A DNA stretch of 64,000 nucleotides from Euonymus europaeus. Taxonomy: Eukaryota > Streptophyta > Magnoliopsida > Celastrales > Celastraceae. The position numbers and the translations under genes are program-made. The stretch lies in assembly GCA_963580455.1 (NCBI GenBank), contig OY756972.1, forward strand, positions 8,323,001 to 8,387,000, read 5' to 3'. Position 1 is the first letter of the stretch. The number at the start of each line of letters is the position of its first letter. A model generated the notes under the pieces. It had not been told where the DNA came from. It made no database searches and saw only the letters and a list, made by a program, of their open reading frames with translations. Below, one piece after another: positions 11,594 to 23,103 of this stretch.

Positions 11594-14500
11594 TGTGTGT
11601 GTGTGTGTGTGTGAATTCTCCTATGAGTTTGTAAAATGAGGTTCTAACTTTTAGGATTCAAATCATTTTTTTTTTTGTCAAAACTATATTTGTATTTTGA
11701 TCAGTTTTACAAATTCAATGATATAATTTTTGTTCAAAACAAAAATAAAATGTAACCTGAAAATTGTGTGGAAAAAAATATTTTTCAAAAAAATTGTCAA
11801 AATTATATTTGTATTTTGATTAGTTTTACAAATTCAACGATATATTTTTTGTTTGAAAACAAAAATCAAATGAATCCTGAAAAGTTTATGAAATACCTTT
11901 TCTTTTATATCTAACAATCCAGAATTATCATGCATTTTTCATTGTATTTATAAAACTGATTAAAATACTAATATAAAATTTTCAAATTAAAAAGAATGTA
12001 GTGAACCCCCAAAAATTAGTACCCCATAGGAGAATTCTTGTATATCTATACATATAATCACTATATAAGAAAATGATTTATAATTACAAAAGGCCAAGAA
12101 AAAGGCATACTAGATACAATCACAAAATGAGTAGTTTTTCATCAAATGGGAAGTCAAAGTTTATTGCACATATTGACTAATCATCATGGACCTTCTTAAG
12201 GACATAATTGTGTAAAAATTTTCATTGACCTCATGAGATCAAAGGAAGCAACATGCAACAACTTATTACAATGTGTCAAAAAGTTCAACTCAGATATAAT
12301 TTATTAATTCTTTTCTCATCCTTGTGCCCAAGTCAAAGATATTTGTTTCATCTGGTTTTTCAGTCCTTTTGATTTGAGTTATAAGTTCAAATCAGCTCGA
12401 AATATAAGGCATATTATGATAAATGAACTTGATGCATAGCTATGCTAGCAATAAATACGTTCTATTGAGTTCATATACTTTGGTCTATTGGATCAAGGTC
12501 TATAACTAACAGGAACCAAACATACAGTGTCTCAGTGAGAACTGAGAACAACAAATTGATTCCCTAAAAACATATCTGCTCTCAATTGCAAGATTAGCAC
12601 CAGATAAATCTCTCGTTTAAAGAGTTGAACCCTAGATTGGAGGCCTTTTTATCTGACTTGCAGGTGCACCCAACATGGACTGAAATATGGCCAATTATAT
12701 TATGTTAAACCATAAAATCAATGGTTGTTAGACCAGGAAACCACCAACTATATAAACCACAGAACAGTGTCAACCATTAGGTCACCTAGATTGATCTTTA
12801 ACATCCTTGTTTTATTACTTTTGTGGTTATCCAGTGAGCTAATTGCTTCTCCTCCCCCAGAACTGTAATTTTCAGAGTACTAAATAATTGCTTACAGTTT
12901 CAAGGAGAAACATAGCTTTTGGCCAACAAGCAAGCTTGTTTAACCTTACAAGGAAGCTCATTTGTATTATTATAATAGCATAAGTATTTTGTACTACTCC
13001 TTTAGGGTATTGGTCATCTCAGTAAATGAATGACCCCCAACATTGTAATTTTCCTTGAATGTTTCTCTGTTAAAAAATGAAACAGGGAAGTTGATTTGTT
13101 ACCTTATTTCTTTTACATATTCAAGGATCTGGTTAAAGTTTGTTTTCCTTCCTGTCGTGTCTCTCCATGCAGCACCCATGCAGAACCGCGTACTCCCTGC
13201 CTCTTTTGCCTGCAAAGCATACAAATACAAGGACATCATGCCAAAATATCAGTACAACGTATCACATGAAAATTAGAAAACTGATGAGTGATGACCAATG
13301 AATAAAATAAATCCTATCAAATTCAGTAGGAAATTGCTAGCAGATCAGCAGGTGATTATAACAAAAAAGCATTGTGAAAATTAGAAAACTGATAACCAAT
13401 GTGTAAAATAAATCCTATCAAATTCAATAGGAAACTGCTAGCAGATCAGCAGGTGATTATAACAAAGAAGCATTGAAAGAAATTTTGCAGGTACCAATTG
13501 TACCAGATAAAGTTGAGAATAATGCAACTGAAAAGCCAGAAAGAGCACTTTGCTCGCCAGGGATTAACTATTAACAATTTAACTCCAACACATGGATAGT
13601 CGCGTAATAATGTACTTTTAACTTTTGATATTGAAATTTCAAATGTTAATTCCAAAAAAACATAGACCACATTTATATTGAATGTAAATCAGTAAAGTTA
13701 AGGATTTAATACAAAAAGGCCAAGAAGCTTGAATAGTGCATGTCATGGTCTGTGTGACAAGTCAACAAATCAAGAATGCCTTTGTGCTAAGACATTCAAT
13801 GGTGCAATCAGTGGTGATATATATCTCAGGCCTAAACATCCCATTCCATTGTAACATTATCTCATTTCATTGTAACATCGTAGTTTTACAATGGAATATC
13901 ATATTTCATCGCAAGTCTACAATGAAATATGAAGTTACAATGAAATAGTACAATGAAATATTATTGTAGAATATGTTATTTAATTGTAATTGTACACTGA
14001 AATATCATATACAATGAAATTATAACAATGAAATATGATGTTACAATGAAATGGACTATATGGGATGTTCAAGGCTAGGATATTTAACATTTTTCATGTT
14101 GCAATAAGGGAGTTTCGTAGTTGAATAAAATTTCATTAAGCGACTAGCTCAATGAAAAAGACACACTTAGCAAGAACGGGTAAAATGAAAAAACATCTCT
14201 TTCAGGTTCGAAGAGGATTATCATGCAATCTGCCAGTGGCAAAACTATGATAAAACTCACCCACCAAAAGCAAGTTCCATGCATTATGACTTGAGAAAAT
14301 CAAATTATCACAGTCTAGATAAGGTCATGAAAGCCAAGAAAAAAAAAGGTAACTAACTTTTTGGGCAGCCTTCAGGACAGACTCCTTAGCCATTAGCTTT
14401 TGGGCCTTCAGACCAGTCTTATATCTTGAGGATTGAGGACAATATGAACAATCCTCGCTACATCCGCCAGTCTTGATTGATAGAAGGGTACACTGCTGAA

Positions 14501-14951
14501 CTTCCCTGAAGTTATGAGCATGTCTGTGCACTTGAGCCTGAAATTGGACCATATTGAAGTTAATCTAGGTACCGGATGACAATTCTACAAACAGTTCTAC
14601 CGCAAGAAACCTTTGAAATTCGGGTGAAAAACATTGAACTGTGTTTGGCAGCGGAGAAAATGTAATAAATGTCGTATAAGAACGGGGAAAAAAATTGAGA
14701 GAGAGAGGGACGGGGATACAGACTCCATGGAAGATCAGATCGAGAAGAGGAGAATCGTAGACGTCCTTGATCTCCTGGCGATTCCAATCCCGCCTCGGCC
14801 CTTCTCTTATGCTTCTATCTGCTTCGACGGCGGCAGCTGAGACTGAAATCGAACTAGGAGCAGAGTACCAGCAATGCTGCTGCACTAGATGCTGAATTCC
14901 AGGACGCCTAAGCTGCTGGCCACCGAAAATTGATCTGATAACCGTCAACAT
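8487..14951 (-). CDS. Biotin synthase, six exons, complete
   Basis: Radical-SAM enzyme of mitochondria that inserts sulphur into dethiobiotin to make biotin, the last step of the pathway. Exons (minus strand): 14951-14724, 14537-14358, 13209-13103, 10907-10702, 10030-9891 and 8792-8487. All introns are GT-AG and the exons sum to 1167 bp, joining in phase to 388 residues (plant BIO2 proteins are about 380). The radical-SAM cluster motif CSEDCSYC gives Cys102, Cys106 and Cys109. The [2Fe-2S] ligands correspond to Cys146 (RFCMGAAW), Cys179 (EVCCTLG), Cys239 (NVCSGG) and Arg311 (VRLSAGR). The first 35 or so residues are Arg-rich and lack acids, as in a mitochondrial presequence. The start ATG is the first in frame and gives the conserved N-terminus leading to [20 protein letters not shown]. 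The acidic C-terminus is typical of plant forms. The introns hold MITEs but no lesion is seen. Confidence 0.96.
9554..9625. repeat. Hairpin-forming inverted repeat in BIO2 intron 5
   Basis: Two nested pairs of complementary arms: AATATTCGGTATG (9554-9566) with CATACCGAATATT (9613-9625), and TGCAGCATG (9572-9580) with CATGCTGCA (9599-9607). They are separated by short internal loops and an 18-nt terminal loop. The fold is about 72 nt, within the size of a plant small-RNA precursor. It could equally be a very short MITE. No expression evidence can be read from DNA. Confidence 0.7.
11563..11612. repeat. Compound (AC)n(AT)n(GT)n microsatellite
   Basis: A run of AC dinucleotides, then AT, then GT, forming a self-complementary tract in BIO2 intron 3. 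It abuts the left end of the MITE at 11613. Confidence 0.9.
11613..12038. mobile_element. MITE in BIO2 intron 3
   Basis: The ends are inverted repeats GAATTCTCCTATG (from 11613) and CATAGGAGAATTC (to 12038). The interior has two direct copies of a segment containing TGTATTTTGAT(C/T)AGTTTTAC (near 11690 and 11808) and a third, inverted copy near 11950. It has no coding capacity. The superfamily is not clear because the left flank is a microsatellite, which hides any target duplication. Confidence 0.7.
13829..14077. mobile_element. MITE in BIO2 intron 2
   Basis: Terminal inverted repeats of about 15 bp: GCCTAAACATCCCA at the left and, reverse-complemented, GCCTTGAACATCCCA at the right. The interior is a series of direct and inverted copies of a short ACAATGAAATAT-type unit, so the whole could fold into a long hairpin. 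No coding frame is present. Confidence 0.65.
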
Positions 14952-15199
14952 TTTCCCTCTCTAGAGGATTTTCGAGATTTTGATTTCTCTGAGTTTTCGT
15001 TAATGTCAATGAAGAGGCAGAAGGATACGTTAGTGAGAGCGGGCGAAAGTGAGTAAAGGGCCCACGGCAGTACAATTAAACCCGGCTGCCCACCTACCCG
15101 TCACGATGAATTTTGTTGAACTGTTGGCTCGAAGCGTGAAAGACTAAACAACATATTTTTTTAAATATGGGTTAATAAAAGTATATAGAATTTAAAGTT
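14952..15199 (-). promoter_or_regulatory. BIO2 promoter-proximal region with site-II-like element
   Basis: Upstream region of BIO2 between its start codon and the MITE at 15200. On the minus strand TGGGCCC (15058-15064) lies about 110 bp upstream of the ATG. It matches the TGGGCC/T site II element bound by TCP factors and common in plant nuclear genes for mitochondrial proteins. No clear TATA box is seen. The regulatory role is inferred from the motif alone. Confidence 0.4.
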
Positions 15200-15745
15200 A
15201 CTGTTTGGGAAGGAAATGGGGGTAGACAATTTGAAGGGAATGGAAGGGAGAGTTAATTTTAGTTTGGGTACTCAAAAATTAAGGAGACTAAAAGTTAAAA
15301 AGTCAATTTTTATGTTTTGTAAGATTGTTAGAAATTTTCATTTTTTCTATCTCTAGAAAAGTTATGTTATAAAATAAAATAAATTTATATATATCTATAT
15401 TATATTATATTATATTATATTATATTATAGATATTTGTTATAAAAATCTTTGGGGGAATCAGACATGAAAAAAGGAAAAAAATACAAAAAACTGATGTAG
15501 GTCCCACTTGTTTGATCTTTCTTATTGCGGGGGCAATAACGTAATTCACCAAGAAATTTCTTCACATGCCAGCTTTTGCTCCCGTTCTATAGAGGAAAAA
15601 TATGACATGGGTCTCACCTTATTTTTACCTTCAAATTTTACCCATAAATTGTACACTCTCTTTCCAAACCCTTCATTTTTTAGTTGTCTTCACTTTTCTC
15701 TCCAACTTTTCTCTTCCCCCACTTTATCCCCTTTCCCAAACATAG
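15200..15745. mobile_element. hAT-like MITE upstream of BIO2
   Basis: The left end (ACTGTTTGGGAAGG) and the reverse complement of the right end (ACTATGTTTGGGAAAGG) are inverted repeats rich in the TGTTTGGGAA motif typical of plant hAT-derived MITEs. The interior lacks a transposase. The flanks TTAAAGTT and GTTAAGTG resemble a decayed 8-bp target duplication but do not match exactly. A (TATAT)n tract sits inside at about 15403-15429. Confidence 0.5.
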
Positions 15746-16177
15746 TGTTAAGTGTATTTCATTAGGGAATTCAATTTTTTTTTAATATTTTAGAACATCC
15801 TTCAAAAATCTATGATCAAAATTATCCTTATTTCAATAAGCCCTGATCATCTTTGACGGAGTAGAAATTGCAACATTATTCTTGTTGATTGAACTCTACC
15901 TAAGACAAAACATCGGCGAAGGATTTTCAGAACTGTAAACAAGCTATGACAAAGAATTTTGTTTGGAATATAGCCTTCGTAGAGAGAAATCGAGGAACGA
16001 CAGATAATTTTGCACATGTAAGTGAACCTTTTCTACCCACTTGCAAATCGATTAGAAAGCATTTTATAATAGTGAAGGTTGAAAGAACCAAACAACTAAT
16101 AAAATATGCAATTAAGAGATTTAAGAACTAGAATGAAATTCTATTTAGTTCATATGGTTCTAGACAGATGTTTTTCT
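15746..16177. other. No recognised gene
   Basis: AT-rich spacer between the MITE and a local duplication. A plus-strand frame at 15946-16131 matches nothing I know. Confidence 0.4.
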
Positions 16178-16568
16178 AGTTTCAATTTTGTTGATTTTCT
16201 GAGTTGATTATTGTTCATTCATATAATTAATGTAAGATATTATGTATATAATCATACTAGATTGTCAAATGAGGTTCAAACATGTGATTTCCTCTAAAAC
16301 CAAGTGCAATCCTCTAAACCTATTTAAATTTCCTTTGAAGCAATGTCATTTTCTCTAAAACTATGTGATTCCTACTAAATCATCTAGTTCCCATTTGAAA
16401 CAATTACATTTCCTCTTAATCATATAGATTTCCTTTGAATCGCAAAATTTTGTAGATTTTCTAAGTTCATTATTGTTCATTCATAAAATTTATGTAAGAT
16501 ATCCTCTATGTAATCACACCAAACTGCCAAATGAGTTTCAAACATGTGATTTCCTCTAAAACCATGTG
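16178..16568. repeat. Imperfect direct duplication, about 270-bp spacing
   Basis: A segment of about 125 bp beginning with GTTGATTTTCTGAGTT near 16188 recurs near 16455 with substitutions. Both copies end in CAAACATGTGATTTCCTC. Between them, short TTTCCTNTNAA units repeat irregularly. There is no coding potential. Confidence 0.65.
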
Positions 16569-16791
16569 TCGATGCAAAAACTCGCACTGAAGTTACGGTT
16601 TCCTAGGTTGTATGCTCACAGCTAAGAAACTGAATTGAAAGTAAAAGCACACAGAGAATTTACGGGGTTCGACAAGAATGCCTACTTCCATGGGTAGAGT
16701 CTATATTTCTCATCATCTTATAATGGTTAGAAGTGATGCTATTTATAATAAAATCAAGTAACTGCTCTCTTGCTTTCTCTCCTTGCATCGT
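16560..16791 (-). mobile_element. Probable Copia LTR fragment
   Basis: On the minus strand the segment resembles the 3' part of many plant Ty1/copia LTRs: a GGAAGTAGGCATT stretch followed by a CGAACCCCGTAAATT stretch. No second LTR or internal region is present on either side. Element A was inserted at its right edge. The assignment rests on recognition of this common LTR motif. Confidence 0.4.
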
Positions 16792-17331
16792 TGATAACGT
16801 CTCAAACTTGTAAAGTACAAAAACGTATCAGTATAGGTCCGAACAAGGGCTTCCTCGGCTTCTTGATCTTCCTCTTCGTCTGGACAGTCTTCTCGGTAGA
16901 GGTTGTCCTATAGAAATGAACAAACATAAGCTAGAGGCCCGCCAGAGTGTGTTTTCTGGCATTGACGCTCCGATGCTTAAGTCAGATGCAAGCAGAGATC
17001 AACTCTCCGAAGAACACAGCTCGGTGTTCTAGGGAAATGTGTAAAGAGTATTTAGTAGTAAAAGAAGTGATCCCTTTTACATGTGGGGTAACCCCTTTAT
17101 ATAGTGAATGTAGTTTCCATTAATAGAATTCGAGTGGTGGTGAATAATACCTTGCCAAATGAAGGAATTACTGTTTTACTGGGAGCTTGTTACTGTCTTG
17201 AGAGTACGGAGCTGAGAAGAGCATCTCTATTGCTCGGTATCGAGGATCTCCCAGCGAGAAAGGTGATGTCTTCTATTGACAGCTGTTGCCACGTGTCTTA
17301 TTTTGATTGGAGAGGATAAATATCCTCATCA
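16792..17331 (-). repeat. Element A 3' LTR
   Basis: 540 bp, TG...CA on the minus strand (TGATGAGG to CGTTATCA), the same length as the copy at 60568. A polypurine tract (ATGGGGCAAA on the minus strand) adjoins it at 17332-17341. It contains a minus-strand TATA box, TATATAAA, at 17097-17104. Confidence 0.92.
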
Positions 17332-17705
17332 TTTGCCCCATCAGGCTTGTGATTGGTAGATTTAGATGACCAATGATTGGCCTGTATTAGCTGTCATTTG
17401 GTTCGCCCGAGGGTGGCATTGATGACGAAACTTTGAACGGTTATGATGAGATCTGAGGTGATCCAATGGTCTTTCGGTGAGCAGAGGTTGAACGGTCCGG
17501 ATGAGGGGATGCCGAAGGTCTCTTCATCAGGTCCGTTGACAGGGGCAGTCTTCCACTATAAATAGTGAAGACGTCGCTTTCAAAACCACTTGCTGCCAAA
17601 TTTGAAAGACCCGAGCTTAGAGAGTACCGAGCAAACAGATTCTTCTCATACCGAGCAAACGTCATTTGTCCCCTAGTCCTCGTCTCTGCTTTCAGGTAAG
17701 AGAAA

Positions 17706-19763
17706 ATGTCTTCTCCTTCCTCGGATAGTATAGGTAATTTGTTAGAGGACGCCAACTTAGGTTCTTTTCCATCAACCTCTACTTCCCCTCCTGTTAGGAT
17801 GAACCTTAGGCTTCCCCTAGCCGAACACCCCTTCTTCGCCCCTCCTAGGTTCGAGGCTCCCCTACAGGAAGCCTGAGCAACAGGTGATGGTACTAGGGAT
17901 CCTAGAAACCTAAGTTGTAGCCTTACCGCCTTTGAGGTGGAAGCCCAACGCAAACTGTTCGGTATTCATTACCCTTGCAGGCCTATGCCTGAGGGGGTGT
18001 CTCCTTTTAATCCTCAGCACGGGGAATTCGCCATTTCCACAACCGCTCTTTCATATGGTTGTCGGATTCCTTTGACTCTGACAATATGTTCCTTCTTTTC
18101 TCTGTTCGATATCTGCCCTACCCGTTTAGCCCCTAATTCTTGGGTGTTCCTCGGCACAATACTCCATTATTGTGACGAGCTCCGTGTTCCTTTTTCCTCG
18201 AATGTTCTTCAACACATCTTTTCATTATACCGAGCACCGAGGAATCATGGGTTATGTTACTTGAAGTTTAGGAAGGGCCTAGTAGCTCCTAAGTATTCTT
18301 CTTCCAACCATCATTGGAAATCCAACTATTTTTTTGTTCGGATGCCTTTAGGTGAGAACGAGGTTCTTCCTTTTAGGACCTCGTGGACACTCCCCAAATT
18401 TAGCAAGTTTCAGCGTTTGCCTCAACTTTCTCACGAGGAGCTTGATTGGTATCTTACCCTCAAACAACCTTTCACCAAACCTTCCATACCCCTCGTGTGC
18501 CGAGCTGTAGACTTTACAAGGGCACATAGGTCCGAGCGAGCAATGCAAGGTGGGGACCTGCTCTTGCTCGGTTTATCCATGTAGTTGCTTTGTCTCTTAG
18601 CTTGCTTGTTAACTTGTTGCTATATTTTTCAGATATGTCTTCGGCTGCAGAGTATTTGAAGATGCAGAAAAAGGCAGCCGTTTTGGGCCAGAAGAGGGGA
18701 CCCTCTGGGGAGGCTGAGCCGAGCAAGAGGAAGAAAGTTCCAGCTGGGGGAATTCGCTTGAAACCTGGCCGAGGAAAAGACCTAGGTCGGGGACGTGGGG
18801 TGTTTATTGGCACACCAGCTTTCCGACCGATCGGCTCTCCTTCTCATGTCTCAGAGGCGCGCTCCTCGTCCCCACCTCATCGAATGGGGGATATTCACGC
18901 TCCCCAGTGGAACATTCGCCTTTCCGACACGGTGGCCAACTCTCAAGTGGCCATGGAAATGCTCGAGAAGCTCTCTCTCCCCTCGGATCAGCGACGAGCC
19001 GAGGAGATGTCTACAGAGGAAAGAATGGAGGCCTCTGCTGTCAAGTTTTTTGAGGTACTGACTTTTCCTAGCTTTGCCAATCTTCTTCTTCGGTTTTCTT
19101 TTATAATTTGTTTCATTGTTGCTTTTAGCTGGCCTCCCTTCTCGGGAAACTCTCTGTCGACGTCCGGAGCTTGGCGGCCGAGAAGAATACTGCTGCTCAG
19201 GAAATCCACCTGCTCAAAGGGGCCCTAGGTCGGACTGAGACGACATTGCAGCTTTCTCGGAGGGATCTCGAGAAGGCCCGGGAGTCTGAGGCTCTTCTCA
19301 CCACCAAGCTGAAGGAGATCGAGGAGGAGTTGAAGAAGCAAAGGTCGGCCGCTGAAGTAGAGGGGGCCCGGATGTTCGAGAGTGGTCGCCAATCCGGTCT
19401 TCAGGAGTTCAGGGACTCCACGGAATTCCAGTTCACCCTTAAGCAAGAGGGCTTCTTCTGCTTCCAGGCTGCTGTCAAGGAAGCTCGGAGGTTTCTTGCT
19501 AGCAAGGGTCAGAGCTCGGAGATCATGGACGAGCTGTGTCTTGGCCTCGCCGGGAAGGACGACGTGGACGTTGTCAAGAAAGAGGCGTACGAGCAATTCC
19601 GCCTTCTTCAGGAGGATGGGACGACGAGGACGACATTGAGGCATATATGGACACCGATGTTCCTCTCGCTCCTACAAAAGACAACGCTCCCCTGGAACCT
19701 GCCCATGGTGAGGAGACCGAGAAGCGCCTGACCACTGAGGAGCCAGTTGATGTAGAAAACTAG
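17706..19763 (+). pseudogene. Extra ORF of element A, antisense to gag-pol, three exons
   Basis: Lies between integrase and the 3' LTR and runs opposite to gag-pol, as extra ORFs of Tat-lineage elements often do. Exons 17706-18549, 18633-19054 and 19129-19763 have GT-AG borders and join in phase. Exon 1 resembles the plant gypsy-type transposon domain (about residues 78-280; W and CDEL residues in its core). Exon 2 is basic, Pro- and Arg-rich (GQKRGPSGEAEPSKRKK). Exon 3 is a predicted coiled coil (LAAEKN through EELKKQRSAAEVEGAR), then an acidic tail. It is broken by TGA at 17874-17876, probably CGA to TGA, and a 1-nt frameshift near 19610. The function of such ORFs is unknown. The start codon gives the longest frame. 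Confidence 0.75.
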
Positions 19764-20198
19764 ATTGTTTTCACTGTTTTAGTTGTAGTTTTTGAACACT
19801 TTCTCTGTTTTGTTTGTGAATGAGTTTATTATTGCCTTTTGCGATCTCATTAATTTGCCTTTATTTATGCTCGGATATTGTAATTTAAATCATTTTAAAC
19901 TGTAATAGATCCGAGCATACCCACAGTTGATGTGGCCTAGACTCTTCTAGGTCGTAGCAAACTCATTTTAACTTGGTTGCTGTAACTCAGTTGGATTGAG
20001 TTGTAACATGCCAAGTCATTTCTCGTCCACTGTAGTTTGAGAAATCTAGAACAATGCTCGGCCATTGTAACTTAGTTAAAATAAGCTGTAATGTACCAGA
20101 GCTGTGTATTGCGAACCTTTGTAAGAAAACGAGCTACTTTCATTGAAATGAGAAAAAGTCCTAGGCCTCGTGTAAGGAACGAGTGGAAAAAGGAGTTC
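19764..20198. other. Element A non-coding region between extra ORF and integrase
   Basis: T-rich sequence between the convergent ends of the antisense ORF (plus) and the pol gene (minus). It probably carries the 3' ends of both transcripts. Several TGTAAT(T/A)-like repeats occur; no frame is recognised. Confidence 0.5.
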
Positions 20199-23103
20199 TT
20201 AAATACATGCCGACAAGAGAAAGTTAAATGTAATATTTTCTGAGGTTTGCAGCATTCCAAGGACGCATTGCTCCTGGTTTATCGGGATTCTCCAACTTGT
20301 AGGTTCCATCCAGCATGACCCGATAACCCGAAAAGGGCCTTCCCAAGTCTCCCCGAGCTTTCCAGGATGCTTTCCAACTGCGGCCGCTTTTCTGAGCACC
20401 CAATCTCCCTCAGAGAATCTCCTTGTTCGGACTCTCTTGTTGTGGTAACAAGCTGTCCTTTGTTTGTAAGCTGCAGTCCTGATCTGAGCAGTCTCCCGAG
20501 CTTTTTCCAAGAGATCCAGATTGTTAAGTAGCAAGTTGTTGTTTTCTAACTCATTAAGGTTAACAACCAGGGGAGTGGGGATCCCGATCTCTACTAGAAT
20601 GACAGCTTCTGATCCAAACATTAGGGAGAAAGGCGTTTCTCCCGTTGACGTTCTTGGCGTGGTCCTGTATGACCAGAGGACGCTGTGGAGTTGCTCGGTC
20701 CAAAGCCCCTTGGCTTGGTCTAGACGAGTTTTCAGTCCTTGAAGGATGATCCGGTTGGTTACTTCGACCTAACCATTAGCTTGAGGATGCGCTATAGCAG
20801 TGATGCTTAGATTGATGCCCAGCTCTTCACAAAATTCTCGGATGTTCGTGCTTACAAACTGTAGACCATTGTCTGTAACAAGGATCCGAGGAACACCATA
20901 CCTGCAGATGATTGTTTTCCAGATGAAGTCTTTTACCTTGTGGTCAGTGATGGTCGCGAGAGGCTCAGCTTCAACCCACTTTGTGAAGTAATCTACTGCC
21001 ACTATGAGAAACTTTCTCTGAGCTGTTGCCTAGGGGAAGGGTCCCAGCAGGTCTAGCCACCACTAAGCAAAGGGACAAGGGTTCTCGATCACAGTCATCT
21101 CGAATGGTGGAAGGTGTGGTATGTTAGCGTGCCTCTAGCACTTGTCGCACTTTCGTACCAGATCCTTGACATCTTTCCTCATGGTCGGCCAATAATAGCC
21201 ACAGCGCAAGACCTTGTTAGCTAAGGTCCTTGCTCCTGCATGGCTCCACAAACTCCTTCACGCACTTCTCGGAGAGCATACTCGAATTCCCGTGGAGCAA
21301 GGCATTTAAGGTAAGGGAGCGTAAAGGATCTTCTCTAGAGCGTCCCTTGAATGATTGAATACCTTGCTGCTCTTGCTCGGAGATTCCTAGCCTCTTTTTT
21401 TTATCTTCAGGTAACTGCCCATCTGTGAGGAAGGTTCATATTGGATCCATCCAAGACCGTTCAGTGTTAATTTCGACGATGGCCCCTACAAAGATGCTCG
21501 GTTTGGGCAATATCTCTATCCGCACTGAAGAGGCCTCATCTTTTTTTGAGGTAGATGCCAGCCGAGCTAGCACGTCGGCCTGTTGATTCTCTTCTCGGGG
21601 CACTCTCCATATTTCAACGTTTGGGATTTCACTCATAAATTCCTTAGCTTTCTCCAAATACTTGATCATGTTGGAGCCTCTCGCTTCGTACTCGCCACGA
21701 ATCTGCTCGGTGACGAGCTGAGAGTCACTGTTGACCACCAGATTGCGCACCTCTAGTTCAATTGCTAACTTTAAACCAGCTAGGAGAGCTTCGTACTCGG
21801 CCTCATTGTTAGAAGCTTTGAATTGGAAATGGAGAGCGTATTCAGTAGTCAAGCCCCCCGGCCCGAGAAGTAGAATTCCTGCTTCACTCCCATCCCTGTT
21901 TGAAGAACCATCGACAAAGAGCTCCCATAGGTCATGGGGTGCCTCTTCCCCTAGAGGATATTGGCACTCAGTGATAAAGTCTGCTAGGGCTTGAGCTTTA
22001 ATGGCTTTCTTCGACTCATAGTGGATATCAAACTCGCTAAGTTCGATTGACCATTTAATGAGCCTTCCCGACGTATCCAATTTCTGGAGTATGCTCTTGA
22101 GAGGTTGGTCGGTCAACACTGTAACCGTATGGGCTTGAAAGTAGGGTCGCAACTTCCTAGCCGCGGTTACCAGTGCCAAGGCCAACTTATCTACCCTGGT
22201 GTATCTCTTCTCAGTCTCAGTGAAGACTTTACTGGTGTAGTATATTGGCTTCTGGATTTTATCCTCGTCCTCGCTTATGAGCACTGCACTCACTGCATGC
22301 TCAGTAGTGGCTAGATAAAGGAATAACGATTCTCCCTCTTTCGGAGAAGTGAGTAGAGGAGGCTGGCTAAGGTAAGACTTTAATTCCTCAAAAGCTTCTT
22401 GACAATCTTCAGTCCACTGAAAATTGGTCGTTTGTTTGAGTGCGTTAAAGAAATGTTTACACCGATCTCCTGATCTGGCGAGAAAACGGCTTAAAGCTGC
22501 TGTTTTCCCAGTGAGCTATTGAACCTCCTTCTTGTTCCTCGGGGCTTGCATATTGATTATTGCCAACACTTTTCAGGGTTTACCTCTATTCCTCGTTTGG
22601 AGATGAGGAATCCGAGGAACTTACCCAATGAAACGCCAAACGCACATTTCTCCAGGTTAAGCTTCATGCTAAACTTGTTCAAGACATTAAATACTTCCTG
22701 CAAGTCGCCCAAGTGATCCTCGGGTTTCTTGCTTTTAACAACTATATCATCCACGTACGCCTCGACCGTCTTGCCGGGCATTGGGGAGAATATTTTGTTA
22801 ACAAGTCATTGGTAGGTGGCTCCTACGTTCTTCAGCCCAAAAGGCATGACTTGATAGCAGTACGTACCTTCAGAAGTAACAAATGAGGTGTGTTCCTAAT
22901 CAACTTGATGCATTTGGATCTGGTGATAACCTGAATAGGCATCAAGGAAACTGAGGAGACCTTTTCCCGAAGTTGCGTCCACCAATTGGTCTATCTTTGG
23001 CAGTGGGTAGCTGTCCTTCGGGCAGGCCTTGTTGAGGTCGGTAAAGTCGACACACATACGCCACTTTCCATTCTGTTTCGCTACCATAACAACATTAGAG
23101 AGC
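20199..23103 (-). pseudogene. Element A pol: RT, two RNase H domains, integrase
   Basis: Reading from 23103 downwards: RT palm (NGKWRMCVDFTDLNKACPKD, then YVDDIVVKSKK with both Asp present), the RT-linked RNase H (TDQPLKS through ALADFITE), a second archaeal-type RNase H (21436-22293 frame: Asp128 in LFVDGSS, Glu166 in NNEAEYEAL, Asp190 in VNSDSQL, Asp240 in QQADVLA), then integrase (VAVDYFTKWVEA, VTDNGLQF) and its C-terminal domain (20199-20621, GDWVLRK, GPFRV). Stops occur at the HQVD/EHTSF junction (22893), in TYQ/LVN, after ANG in integrase (TAG at 20767-20769) and elsewhere, and the integrase zinc-finger region is scrambled at 21003-21435. The 5' part of RT is missing at the junction with element B. 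Dead, but all catalytic motifs are recognisable. Confidence 0.9.

Noticed and set aside
17441..17953. 170-codon minus-strand frame
   Set aside because: It is the antisense shadow of exon 1 of the element A extra ORF, whose plus-strand reading has splice sites and a family resemblance.
19225..19644. 139-codon minus-strand frame
   Set aside because: Opposite strand of the coiled-coil exon 3; its Leu-rich composition is the mirror of a Glu/Lys-rich coding strand.
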